Below are positions 1 through 6,907 of a stretch of DNA of 64,000 nt, piece after piece. Positions within the stretch are counted from its first letter, which is position 1. Each line of letters begins with the position of its first letter. Position numbers and translations under genes: made by a program. The notes under the pieces are model-generated. The model did no database searches. It was not told where the DNA came from and was given only the letters and a program-made list of their open reading frames with translations. The stretch is from CALMFG01 sp963666035 (GTDB taxonomy: Bacteria; Bacillota; Clostridia; Christensenellales; CALMFG01), in the NCBI GenBank assembly GCA_963666035.2, contig CAXXJI010000004.1, positions 62,001 to 126,000 of the forward strand, in the 5' to 3' direction.

Positions 1-196
1 TTTGATTAAAAAAGCGATCAACCTGGACTCTGGCTCGGGCGAACCCAACAAGAAAAAAGTGGGTAAGATCACCAAAGAGCAGCTAAGGGAAATTGCAAGA
101 ACCAAAAAACCGGATTTGAACGCAGCCGATGAAGAAGCGGCCGTCAGCATGATTGCCGGTACCGCGAGAAGCATGGGCGTGGAAGTCGTCGATTAA
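1..196 (+). CDS. rplK: 50S ribosomal protein L11, C-terminal part (5' end outside window)
   Basis: The reading frame is open from the window edge to the TAA at 194-196 and encodes the last 64 or so residues of L11. The C-terminal RNA-binding domain is clear: the GSGEPNKKKVGKIT segment, then PDLNAADEEAA and MIAGTARSMG near the end, which are hallmarks of the domain that binds the GTPase-associated region of 23S rRNA. L11 supports elongation-factor function and RelA/Rel activation. It lies 57 bases upstream of rplA in the standard L11-L1 order, so both are probably on one transcript that starts outside the window. Only the N-terminal half is missing; nothing looks damaged. Confidence 0.97.
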   Translation, partial: LIKKAINLDSGSGEPNKKKVGKITKEQLREIARTKKPDLNAADEEAAVSMIAGTARSMGVEVVD

Positions 197-253
197 TAAA
201 AATTGTGGGAGAGAAGCGCATGAAGACGCTTTTCGGCATACCACGAGGAGGAA

Positions 254-952
254 ATGATGAAGCACGGAAAAAATTATATAGAGAGTTTAAAAGCTTACGA
301 TAAACCCACACTCTACGACCCGCAGGAAGCGTGTTCGCTGGTCATCGACACGGCAAAAGCCAAGTTTGATGAGACCATTGAATGTGCAGTGCGTTTGGGT
401 GTAGACCCGCGTCATGCGGATCAGCAGGTACGCGGTGCGGTGGTTCTGCCGCACGGTACAGGTAAAACCATTCGCGTTCTGGTCATCGCCAAGGGCGACA
501 AAGCCAAGGAAGCGGAAACTGCTGGTGCCGATTTTGTGGGTGCAGAGGATATGATTGAAAAAATCCAAAAGGAAAACTGGTTTGGATTTGATGTGATGGT
601 CGCAACACCTGACATGATGGGACTGATCGGTCGTTTGGGCCGCGTTTTAGGCCCAAAAGGCTTGATGCCGAACCCCAAATCGGGCACGGTCACCATGGAT
701 GTTGCCAAGGCTGTTGAAGATATCAAGGCTGGTAAAGTGGAATATCGCGTGGACAAAACCGCGATTATCCATGTGCCGATCGGCAAGAAAAGCTTTGGTG
801 CTGAAAAACTGTTTGATAACTTCCGCGTGCTGATGGAAGCGGTCATCAAGGCCAAACCGTCGGCAGCAAAGGGCACGTACTTAAAGAGCGTGGTCATCTC
901 GTCCACCATGGGCCCTGGTATCAAAGTCAACGGACAGAAGTTTATCCAATAG
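254..952 (+). CDS. rplA: 50S ribosomal protein L1
   Basis: This is a full-length L1 of 232 residues, normal for the family. L1 forms the mobile L1 stalk of the large subunit that helps release deacylated tRNA, and in many bacteria it represses translation of its own operon. Visible landmarks are QVRGAVVLPHGTGK near residue 58 and the signature GRVLGPKGLMPNPKSGTV around 127-145. The ATG at 254 is followed directly by another ATG at 257, and a GAGGAGG Shine-Dalgarno sits just upstream, so either Met could be used. It follows rplK. A new sigma-A type promoter overlaps its stop codon and drives the L10 operon separately. Confidence 0.97.
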   Translation: MMKHGKNYIESLKAYDKPTLYDPQEACSLVIDTAKAKFDETIECAVRLGVDPRHADQQVRGAVVLPHGTGKTIRVLVIAKGDKAKEAETAGADFVGAEDMIEKIQKENWFGFDVMVATPDMMGLIGRLGRVLGPKGLMPNPKSGTVTMDVAKAVEDIKAGKVEYRVDKTAIIHVPIGKKSFGAEKLFDNFRVLMEAVIKAKPSAAKGTYLKSVVISSTMGPGIKVNGQKFIQ

Positions 953-955
953 GCG

Positions 956-984
956 TTGACAAACTGCCGGGAAACTGGTAGTAT
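956..984 (+). promoter_or_regulatory. Promoter of the L10-L7/L12 operon
   Basis: A perfect -35 TTGACA (956-961), 17 bases, then a TAGTAT -10 (979-984). The -35 begins four bases after the rplA stop. Transcription should start near 991, giving a leader of about 200 bases before rplJ. Confidence 0.75.
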
Positions 985-989
985 AACGT

Positions 990-1173
990 GCAGTTAAAAA
1001 ATTTGAATATTGCCAGCCATAGACCGTCGGCGCTGCAAAGCAGCTTAATCGGATTTTTTCCAGCCTGCGATAGGTGAGTACCAAGCGAAAGCTTTTATGT
1101 GTATGTATGCCCTTTTTGTCTGTGAGTTTATCTTGGCAAAAAGGGTTTTTTGATTGATAGAATGGCTTTAGAG
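990..1173 (+). ncRNA. Ribosomal protein L10 leader with attenuator
   Basis: The 200-base untranslated stretch between the promoter and rplJ is where Firmicutes carry the L10 leader, an mRNA structure bound by the L10(L12)4 complex to repress its own operon. The region has several short self-complementary segments. It ends in a terminator-like hairpin: CCCTTTTT (1110-1117) pairs with AAAAAGGG (1138-1145), followed by six T residues (1146-1151). That layout fits transcription attenuation. The family assignment is by position and structure, not by a covariance-model search. Confidence 0.75.
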
Positions 1174-1189
1174 AAGGAGGTGTAATCGT

Positions 1190-1717
1190 TTGAGCGAAAA
1201 AACGATCGAGATTAAAAAGCAACAGGTTGAAGAAATCAAGCAAAAATTCGAAAAATCCGAATCGATTCTCTTTTACGACTACAGGGGCCTGACGGTTGAA
1301 GAAGTCTCTAACTTGAGAAATCTGTTCAGAGAAGCCGGTGTAGAGTATAAGGTTATTAAAAACAATATTCTAAGACGTGCGGCAAAAGAGAACAATATCG
1401 AAGGTTTGGACCAGGCACTGACCGGCCCGACAGCGACCGTATTTGGTTATGAAGATGCGGTAAGCGGCCCGAAAGTTCTTGTCGATTTTGTAAGTAAGGT
1501 CAAGAAGACTGAAATCAAAATGGGCGTTTTGAATGGCGCTGTTGTGGACGCTGACCAGATTAAGCAGCTGGCAAGCCTGCCGTCAAAGCAGGAATTGATA
1601 GCAAAACTGGCAGGAACACTCAACGCACCGATTGCGGGTCTGGCAATCGCATTAAATGCGATTCCATCTGGTTTTGCACGCGCTATTGCCGCTGTGCGTG
1701 ACCAGAAACAAGCTTAA
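1190..1717 (+). CDS. rplJ: 50S ribosomal protein L10
   Basis: L10 (175 residues) anchors the L7/L12 dimers to 23S rRNA at the base of the L7/L12 stalk and is the autogenous repressor of this operon. Family features are the FYDYRGLTVEEVSNLRNLFREAGVEYKVIKN segment (residues about 27-60), the GPTATVFG motif, and a C-terminal helix (about 130-175) that carries the L12 dimer sites. The start is a TTG at 1190 with AAGGAGG (1174-1180) at good spacing; no ATG gives a better N terminus. It is followed 28 bases later by rplL. Its leader contains an attenuator. Confidence 0.97.
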   Translation: MSEKTIEIKKQQVEEIKQKFEKSESILFYDYRGLTVEEVSNLRNLFREAGVEYKVIKNNILRRAAKENNIEGLDQALTGPTATVFGYEDAVSGPKVLVDFVSKVKKTEIKMGVLNGAVVDADQIKQLASLPSKQELIAKLAGTLNAPIAGLAIALNAIPSGFARAIAAVRDQKQA

Positions 1718-1745
1718 AAAGTAATTATTTTGGAGGAAAGTATTA

Positions 1746-2120
1746 ATGGATGTTGCAAAATTTTTAGAAGAAATTAAATCGGCTACAGTGATTGAACTGT
1801 CCGAACTGGTTAAAGCAATCGAAGAAGAATTCGGTGTCAGCGCGGCTGCTCCTGTAGCGGTTGCTGCTGCTGGTGCTGCACCTGCAGCGGCTGCGGCTGG
1901 TGAAGAAAAAACCGAATTTGACGTGGTCTTGAAGTCTGCCGGCGCAGAAAAAATCAAGGTTATCAAAGTGGTTCGTGAACTGACAGGCCTGGGCTTGAAA
2001 GAAGCGAAAGACCTGGTTGACGGTGCACCTAACACCGTTAAAGAAGGCGCAAGCAAAGAAGACGCCGATAAGATTGCAGCTCAGCTGAAAGAAGCTGGCG
2101 CAGAAATCGAACTGAAATAG
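1746..2120 (+). CDS. rplL: 50S ribosomal protein L7/L12
   Basis: A 124-residue L7/L12, the multi-copy stalk protein that recruits and stimulates translational GTPases. The three usual parts are visible: an N-terminal dimerisation and L10-binding helix (1-35), an Ala/Gly-rich hinge (about 36-55) and a C-terminal domain with EKTEFDVVLKSAGAEKIKVIK and GLGLKEAKDLVD. The ATG at 1746 has a GGAGGAAAG ribosome-binding site. It ends the operon; a rho-independent terminator follows at once. Confidence 0.98.
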   Translation: MDVAKFLEEIKSATVIELSELVKAIEEEFGVSAAAPVAVAAAGAAPAAAAAGEEKTEFDVVLKSAGAEKIKVIKVVRELTGLGLKEAKDLVDGAPNTVKEGASKEDADKIAAQLKEAGAEIELK

Positions 2121-2141
2121 TTCTGTTATGCGAAAAAACGA

Positions 2142-2169
2142 GACAGCCCGTTTGAGGTTGTCTTTTTTT
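2142..2169 (+). terminator. Terminator of rplJL
   Basis: GACAGCC pairs with GGTTGTC (one G-U pair) across a short loop, followed by a run of seven T residues. It lies 21 bases after the rplL stop. Confidence 0.88.
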
Positions 2170-2187
2170 ATATTAAAAACCGGATAA

Positions 2188-2216
2188 TTGAAAAAATTAA
2201 ATGGGTATGATAGAAT
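2188..2216 (+). promoter_or_regulatory. Promoter of the sigma-factor locus; overlapping SigB-like motif
   Basis: TTGAAA (2188-2193), a 17-base spacer and TAGAAT (2211-2216) with an extended -10 TG at 2208-2209 form a good housekeeping promoter. The same DNA contains GGGTAT (2203-2208), the -10 element of SigB-type promoters. It lies 15 bases after GGATAA (2182-2187), which matches four of six positions of GTTTAA, so autoregulation by the downstream sigma factor is conceivable. Confidence 0.65.
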
Positions 2217-2249
2217 ACTTTTAATGTTATGAGTTCTGGAGAGGTAAGG

Positions 2250-2576
2250 ATGTCTTTAATTAAAAAACACGACGATGAGCAAAACATTTGGATGCTTGAT
2301 CTGTCCGGCGAGATTGATATCTATAACGCGGACGATCTTAAAAATGATTTGCAGATTTTGATTGGGGAACACCAAAGCGATGTGGAAATTGACTGTAAAG
2401 AACTGAAATATATCGATTCCACAGGTCTTGGTGTGTTGGTGTCAGCGCTTAAAATGGTCAAGGAATATGACGGGCAGGTCAAGCTTTTTAACCTAAAGCC
2501 GCATATTGCAAAAATATTTTATTTGACCGGTTTGACCAAGATTATGGCGATTGAGGAGAAGGCCGATGAAGCATGA
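2250..2576 (+). CDS. STAS-domain anti-sigma factor antagonist (RsbV/SpoIIAA type)
   Basis: A 108-residue single STAS domain. In partner switching the unphosphorylated antagonist binds the anti-sigma kinase and frees the sigma factor, and the kinase inactivates it by phosphorylating a conserved Ser. The motif DSTGLGVLV (residues 56-64) holds the expected phospho-acceptor Ser57, and the N-terminal LSGEIDIYNA strand-turn-strand is typical. An in-frame ATG at 2229 exists, but the ATG at 2250 has GGAGAGG (2238-2244) at good distance and gives the normal N terminus. It overlaps the next gene by 11 bases, is first in a four-gene locus with a sigma factor, and is expressed from a clear promoter. RsbV versus SpoIIAA cannot be decided. 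Confidence 0.9.
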   Translation: MSLIKKHDDEQNIWMLDLSGEIDIYNADDLKNDLQILIGEHQSDVEIDCKELKYIDSTGLGVLVSALKMVKEYDGQVKLFNLKPHIAKIFYLTGLTKIMAIEEKADEA

Positions 2577-2943
2577 TCGTATTCTCTTAAAACTTCCGGC
2601 AAAGGCGGAATATATTTTGACAGTCAGAATGCTGGCGGCCAGCATCGCTTCACGCATGGATTTTTCAGTGGACACATTGGAGGATATCAAGTCGGGAGCA
2701 GCTGAAGCATGCATTCTTTTTTTGACTGCAAAACAAACGCCTGAAACGCTCAACATCGATGTAGTAGTTGGCAGTGATTTTAGGATGGTCATCACAGCGG
2801 AAGGCGCAGCCGAAAGTAAACCTGATGCTGACGATGAGGGCGGGGAACTGGCAAAATGCTTGATTGATGAATTCTATGACAGTGCATCGTATGATTATGA
2901 TCACGATGTGCTGAAGAAAATAGAACTTGTTAAGCGTGTATAG
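2566..2943 (+). CDS. Degenerate RsbW/SpoIIAB-like anti-sigma protein
   Basis: A 125-residue protein whose first half resembles RsbW: ILLKLPAKAEYILTVRMLAASIASRM followed by LEDIKSGAAEAC matches the N-terminal strand, the helix and the approach to the N-box of anti-sigma serine kinases. The ATP site itself is gone. The N-box Asn falls at Leu51, there is no DxGxG (G1) motif, and no GxGL (G2) motif. It lies between the antagonist (11-base overlap) and the sigma factor (17-base gap), exactly where rsbW sits in sigB operons. I infer that it binds the sigma factor or antagonist but does not phosphorylate. The start is ATG 2566, behind GAGGAGAAGG; an upstream in-frame codon at 2551 would add five residues. 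Confidence 0.7.
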   Translation: MKHDRILLKLPAKAEYILTVRMLAASIASRMDFSVDTLEDIKSGAAEACILFLTAKQTPETLNIDVVVGSDFRMVITAEGAAESKPDADDEGGELAKCLIDEFYDSASYDYDHDVLKKIELVKRV

Positions 2944-2960
2944 GAATCAAGGAGTCTCTA

Positions 2961-3713
2961 TTGGATAATGCAGATTACACGAAATTAAGCAATGATGAGC
3001 TGATTAATTGCTATTATGAGACGAAAGATTTCGCTTTGCGCAATGTGGTGCTGGAGCGTTTTTTGTATTTGGCTGAGATTATCGCAAAAAAATATGTTGG
3101 CCGCGGTGTGGAGTATGATGATTTATATCAGATTGCCAGCATGTCGCTGGTGGGGGCGATTGAACGGTTTGATGCCAGCAAGGGTGTGAAGTTCCAATCT
3201 TTCGCTACACCGACTCTGATTGGAGAAATCAAGAATTATTTTCGGGATAAAACGCGCACCATCAAGATTACGCGCAAAGACAGCGAAGAGATCAAGAAGA
3301 TGGATGTGGTGCGAAGCGAACTGGAACTGCAAAATGGGTGTTCGCCGCGTCCGGTGGATATTGCCGGAGTGATGAAGGTGCCGGTGGAGCGCGTTTTGGA
3401 GCTGATGGAAGCAAAGTCTGTCGGTTACACGATGTCGCTTGAAGGTTCGCTCAACACGGTTGAGGATGTCAGCCTGGATATGATTATTGGAAATGATGAT
3501 GAGTCATTTGACCGTGTAGACAATTTGGATATGTTAAGTCACAGTCTGGAGCGGTTAAGTGCGCTGGAAAGAACGCTGGTGAAAATTCGTTTTATTGATC
3601 AAAAATCACAATCCATTGCGGCGGATAGACTGGGTGTATCTCAAATGCAGGTCTCAAGACTTGAGCGCAAAGTGTTGCTGAAACTCAAATCACTGCTGGA
3701 AAATGATGTTTAG
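2961..3713 (+). CDS. RNA polymerase sigma factor, SigB/SigF/SigG family
   Basis: A 250-residue group 3 sigma factor. Region 2 spans about residues 29-100, with EYDDLYQIASMSLVGAIERFD (core binding and -10 recognition) and FQSFATPTLIGEIKNYFRD. Region 3 follows at about 105-180, and region 4 at 195-248 contains the helix-turn-helix IAADRLGVSQMQVSRLERK for -35 recognition. The start is a TTG at 2961 behind AAGGAG. Neighbours are an antagonist, a degenerate anti-sigma protein upstream and an intact HATPase overlapping its 3' end, so it is controlled by partner switching. Whether it serves stress (SigB) or a sporulation-like role (SigF) cannot be told; no spore genes are visible nearby. Confidence 0.92.
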   Translation: MDNADYTKLSNDELINCYYETKDFALRNVVLERFLYLAEIIAKKYVGRGVEYDDLYQIASMSLVGAIERFDASKGVKFQSFATPTLIGEIKNYFRDKTRTIKITRKDSEEIKKMDVVRSELELQNGCSPRPVDIAGVMKVPVERVLELMEAKSVGYTMSLEGSLNTVEDVSLDMIIGNDDESFDRVDNLDMLSHSLERLSALERTLVKIRFIDQKSQSIAADRLGVSQMQVSRLERKVLLKLKSLLENDV

Positions 3714-4212
3714 TATTTTGGTAAATTGTTTATTAATAGACATCTTTACGGGGCTAAAACAGCAACTGGACGGCTCTTGCTTAATGGTTAACTATCTTAT
3801 GGATGCTTTATGCAGATACTTGGTTAAAGAAAAAACTGAAATAAAAACGGTTGTGGGTCATCTGCTTTATGATGTAAAAAACACCCATTCTTTAACCGAA
3901 CAAAAAGAGTTTGAAATCAAGTTGGTGATGAATGAACTACTATCCAATTGCTTTAAGTATTGCCGTATCAGTCCCGATTCTCCGGTCGTTGTTGAGTATA
4001 TGGTGGAAGAAAAGCAACTCCATTTTACGGTCAGCGACTGTGGAAGCGGGTTTAATGTGCAAGCGATACATTATAATGAATTGGATACCATGTCCGATAG
4101 GACCTTGTTTGCGGAAAACGGTCGCGGTTTATTTCTGGCTAATCAGTTTTCGGCAAACTTGCGGTTTAACGACACAGGCAATCAGGTGACGGCAATAATT
4201 GATTTGATGTAA
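3703..4212 (+). CDS. Anti-sigma-type ATP-binding protein with intact HATPase motifs
   Basis: Up to 169 residues. It carries a complete GHKL ATPase of the RsbW/SpoIIAB/RsbT type: N-box NELLSNCFKY (Glu78, Asn82), G1 box DCGSGF (112-117) and G2 region NGRGLFLANQF (from 139). It should therefore bind ATP and could phosphorylate the STAS antagonist. The ATG at 3703 overlaps the sigma gene by 11 bases but lacks a good ribosome-binding site; an internal ATG at 3784 would remove 27 residues, including a hydrophobic stretch, and still leave the whole ATPase. Its position after the sigma gene, rather than before it, is unusual. It may be the true kinase or an RsbT-like activator. Confidence 0.8.
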   Translation: MMFSILVNCLLIDIFTGLKQQLDGSCLMVNYLMDALCRYLVKEKTEIKTVVGHLLYDVKNTHSLTEQKEFEIKLVMNELLSNCFKYCRISPDSPVVVEYMVEEKQLHFTVSDCGSGFNVQAIHYNELDTMSDRTLFAENGRGLFLANQFSANLRFNDTGNQVTAIIDLM

Positions 4213-4241
4213 TTCATACAACAGCTATAAGTGGATGATTA

Positions 4242-4266
4242 AATGGCGGTCAACGTCATTTTTTTA
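4242..4266 (+). terminator. Terminator of the sigma-factor locus
   Basis: AATGGCG (4242-4248) pairs with CGTCATT (4254-4260) with one G-U pair and a five-base loop, and a T tract follows. Confidence 0.8.
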
Positions 4267-4302
4267 TTTACATTTGCTTTTCTTTATTCGCCGGTAAAAA
4301 TA

Positions 4303-4311
4303 TGCTAAAAT
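4303..4311 (+). promoter_or_regulatory. Extended -10 promoter of the HlyD-like/yggS/sepF operon
   Basis: TGCTAAAAT (TG, one base, TAAAAT) lies 25 bases upstream of the next start codon. No convincing -35 is seen at 17 bases, as is common for extended -10 promoters. Confidence 0.55.
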
Positions 4312-4335
4312 GAATATTGCTTAACGGAGGAGCAT

Positions 4336-5517
4336 ATGGGGAAAAGAAAAATTACACCGCGGTTTTATTTAATTCTGTTCTTGTTCATCGCTTCAATTAT
4401 CAGTATCGCTTATGTTTTGATAAAACCAGAACGTAAAGCGGAGATTACTTATGGAACCATTGACTTTAAGCAGAGCTTTGAGGGCGTGGTTCTGCGCGAT
4501 GAGGATATCGTTAATGTCGATGAGTTCAGTAAAGCCGAATATAATGTGGCTGAAGGTGCCGAAGTGGTGCGTGGAGAATTGGTGGCCAGCGCGTACACGT
4601 TGACATACAGCGATAAAACTGTAAATGAGCTATATGAAGTACGGCAGGAGATTAAGGAATATCAGGAGAATACGCTCCTAAAAGATATTGTCAATGTGGA
4701 ACTAACCACACTGAATGAGAGCATCGAAAGAAAATCCTTGGAAATCAGAGGCTGTGTTGCAGGAAAAATCCAGACTGATTTGTTGGATTTAGAACGTGAA
4801 TTGGCGATGCTGATGCAGCAAAAAGAGGATTATCTCGCTTCGGCCGTTAAGGCGGATGATTACTTAAACGAACTCTATGAAAAAAAGGAAACCCTTGAAA
4901 ACGAGATAGAGAGCGCAAAAGAGGATTTATATGCCGAATCGTCCGGTGTCATTAGTTTCTACTTTGATGGTTTGGAGAGTTTTCTTAATATTGAGAACAT
5001 CGATTCGTATGATGTCAATGAAATTGAAAATGTGATTTCGGGAACAGACCTTTCGCAATATCAGACCAGCGATGTGGAATATTCGCTGTACAAGGTGGTC
5101 AACAGCGCCCGCTGGTATATTATCGTTACAACCGAGCGGGAAATTGAAGAGTTTGATAAGCATACATATTTTACTATGATCTTCGATCAGAACACCGAAA
5201 AGCAATATACGGGTGAGCTGCTTGGCAAGCGAATTTATGCGAACGGGTATGTCTATACGTTTGAATTCACTGAAGACATCGACCAAATGCTGGATGCTCG
5301 TGTGGTGAGCATAGAAATGTATAATGTTTTTGAAGGGTTGATGGTGCCATCGGCGGCAATCAAGACTGAACAGGGCGTGAAATATTTAAATATCGAAAAA
5401 GATGGTGTCATTGATGCGGTTCCAATTGTTGTGGCATCGACGGAAAAAGGGATGGCAATCGTCAAAGAAGAGACCGGATATGATGCGCTTAACGCCGGAG
5501 ATATGGTGGTTTACTAG
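4336..5517 (+). CDS. HlyD-like membrane-anchored adaptor protein
   Basis: A 393-residue protein with a single N-terminal membrane anchor (residues about 10-29, after a basic MGKRKITPR start), then a beta-rich segment, a long charged coiled coil (about 95-195) and a C-terminal beta-rich half. That resembles membrane-fusion (HlyD/biotin-lipoyl) adaptors, but no transporter partner is present. The ATG at 4336 has CGGAGGAG just upstream. It is followed after 22 bases by yggS and then sepF and divIVA, the usual Clostridia context for this uncharacterised family. I infer an extracytoplasmic role connected to division or envelope assembly; the substrate is unknown. Confidence 0.8.
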   Translation: MGKRKITPRFYLILFLFIASIISIAYVLIKPERKAEITYGTIDFKQSFEGVVLRDEDIVNVDEFSKAEYNVAEGAEVVRGELVASAYTLTYSDKTVNELYEVRQEIKEYQENTLLKDIVNVELTTLNESIERKSLEIRGCVAGKIQTDLLDLERELAMLMQQKEDYLASAVKADDYLNELYEKKETLENEIESAKEDLYAESSGVISFYFDGLESFLNIENIDSYDVNEIENVISGTDLSQYQTSDVEYSLYKVVNSARWYIIVTTEREIEEFDKHTYFTMIFDQNTEKQYTGELLGKRIYANGYVYTFEFTEDIDQMLDARVVSIEMYNVFEGLMVPSAAIKTEQGVKYLNIEKDGVIDAVPIVVASTEKGMAIVKEETGYDALNAGDMVVY

Positions 5518-5539
5518 AAAAATATGGAGATATGAACAA

Positions 5540-6250
5540 ATGAGCGCTAATCTATTAACAAATATTGAAAAAAATCTTGCATTTGTTCGCCAAAACGTGT
5601 TAGAATGTCAAAGTAACCTAGGTGGGGACTCTCAAGATGTCACACTGGTTGCAGTGTCAAAGCGTTTTGATATTCCTTATATTGAAGCGGCTATGGACTG
5701 CGGTCAAGTGGATTTCGGTGAAAACCGTGTTCAGGAATTTGTAGAGAAAACGGAGTGTATTACCCGCCCGGTTAAGTGGCATTTCATTGGACATTTACAA
5801 ACAAATAAAGTGAAGTATGTATGGGATAAGATTCATTTGCTCCATTCGCTGGATAGTATCAAGCTGGCCGAGACGATAGACACGCAGGTCAAGCAGCATA
5901 ACAGCTCGATGGATGCATTGATTCAGGTGAACATCTCAAAAGAGAGCACCAAATCCGGTATATACCAAGATGAAGTTAACGGGTTTATCGAAGATTTAAG
6001 CAAACTGGACGGCGTTAAAATCAAGGGCCTAATGACGATGGCGCCTTTTACGGATGATGAAACCATTATCCGAAAGACGTTTTCCGGATTGAAACAATTG
6101 TTCGACAAACTCGCTGGCGAGGATCTCCCTTCCAATATAGAAATGAGATACATTTCAATGGGGATGTCCGGCGACTATAAATTAGCTTTGCAGGAAGGGT
6201 CTAATATGATCAGGATTGGTTCTGGCATATTTGGACAGAGAATGTACTAA
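5540..6250 (+). CDS. YggS/YlmE family pyridoxal-phosphate homeostasis protein
   Basis: A 236-residue PLP-binding TIM-barrel protein without enzymatic activity that buffers pyridoxal phosphate (YggS/PROSC family). Landmarks are LVAVSKRF with the PLP-binding Lys41, DFGENRVQE, WHFIGHLQTNK and the C-terminal SMGMSGDYKLAL and IRIGSGIFG phosphate-binding loops. The frame is open upstream as far as 5402 inside the previous gene, but ATG 5540 lies ten bases after GGAGAT and gives the family N terminus. It sits immediately upstream of sepF, as ylmE does in Bacillus; the ylmD/pgeF partner is instead at 60.8 kb here. Confidence 0.93.
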   Translation: MSANLLTNIEKNLAFVRQNVLECQSNLGGDSQDVTLVAVSKRFDIPYIEAAMDCGQVDFGENRVQEFVEKTECITRPVKWHFIGHLQTNKVKYVWDKIHLLHSLDSIKLAETIDTQVKQHNSSMDALIQVNISKESTKSGIYQDEVNGFIEDLSKLDGVKIKGLMTMAPFTDDETIIRKTFSGLKQLFDKLAGEDLPSNIEMRYISMGMSGDYKLALQEGSNMIRIGSGIFGQRMY

Positions 6251-6272
6251 TTAAAACTAGGGGGTTTTAAAA

Positions 6273-6683
6273 ATGGCTGAATTATTTAATAAGCTGTTAA
6301 ACGCATTTGGTCTGGAAACAGAAGATGAACCGTTTGTAGATGAAAACGAAGTCAGCAGACTGTATAAGGAAATGCCTGAGCAGGATTATGACCGCAGTTT
6401 TCCGAGCAGAAAACGGAACCGGGTTGTGAAGACAACCGAAGGCGACATGAGCATGATTTTGGTGAAACCCAAAACTCATGAAGATGCGCAGATCATCATT
6501 GACAATATACTGAAAAGAAAACCGGTTATCGTCAATATGGAAGACAACGATTTTGCTGTATCACAGCGTCTGATGGATTTTGTCAGTGGCGCGGTTTATG
6601 CTTTAGACGGCGAAGTAAAAAGCATTTCTCACCGGATTGTTGCTTTTCTTCCGACCAATATTGAATTATCTACCGGAGAATAG
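6273..6683 (+). CDS. sepF: Cell division protein SepF
   Basis: A 136-residue SepF. The N terminus MAELFNKLLNAFGLE is the amphipathic membrane-targeting helix, a charged linker follows, and the C-terminal domain (about 55-130) has the conserved MILVKPKTHEDAQIIIDNILKRKPVIVNME and DFVSGAVYALDG segments. SepF polymerises into rings that tether and align FtsZ filaments. The start ATG 6273 follows a strong AGGGGG. It is 22 bases after yggS and is the last gene of the transcript, because a hairpin follows. Confidence 0.95.
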   Translation: MAELFNKLLNAFGLETEDEPFVDENEVSRLYKEMPEQDYDRSFPSRKRNRVVKTTEGDMSMILVKPKTHEDAQIIIDNILKRKPVIVNMEDNDFAVSQRLMDFVSGAVYALDGEVKSISHRIVAFLPTNIELSTGE

Positions 6684-6734
6684 AAGATGATTGAGGCAGA
6701 GCTATAAAGGCTTTGCTTAAGAAAAAAAGACAAT

Positions 6735-6786
6735 AAACCGTAGCCAGACTCTTCGGGCCAGCCCCGGTGTTGGATGCGGTTTTTTA
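6735..6786 (+). terminator. Branched terminator after sepF
   Basis: Outer stem AAACCG (6735-6740) with CGGTTT (6777-6782), an inner GC-rich hairpin (CGGG with CCCG), then a T run. Long for a terminator, but placed between sepF and the divIVA promoter. Confidence 0.6.
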
Positions 6787-6863
6787 GTGTATGTCCTGCA
6801 TATGGCGAAGGATTATTATATATTTATTCATACAAAAATCTATGAATATAAAACGAAAAAGGT

Positions 6864-6869
6864 TATAAT
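6864..6869 (+). promoter_or_regulatory. -10 element upstream of divIVA
   Basis: A perfect TATAAT 38 bases before the divIVA start. No clear -35 at 17 bases upstream, so this is a moderate call. Confidence 0.5.
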
Positions 6870-6907
6870 AATTTTACGTTGTAATATGCTTGAAGGGGGG
6901 ATACGAA

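Noticed and set aside
6684..6889. Small RNA or riboswitch between sepF and divIVA
   Set aside because: The hairpin there has a T tract and lies between the two genes; it is best explained as the sepF terminator. No known riboswitch core was recognised.
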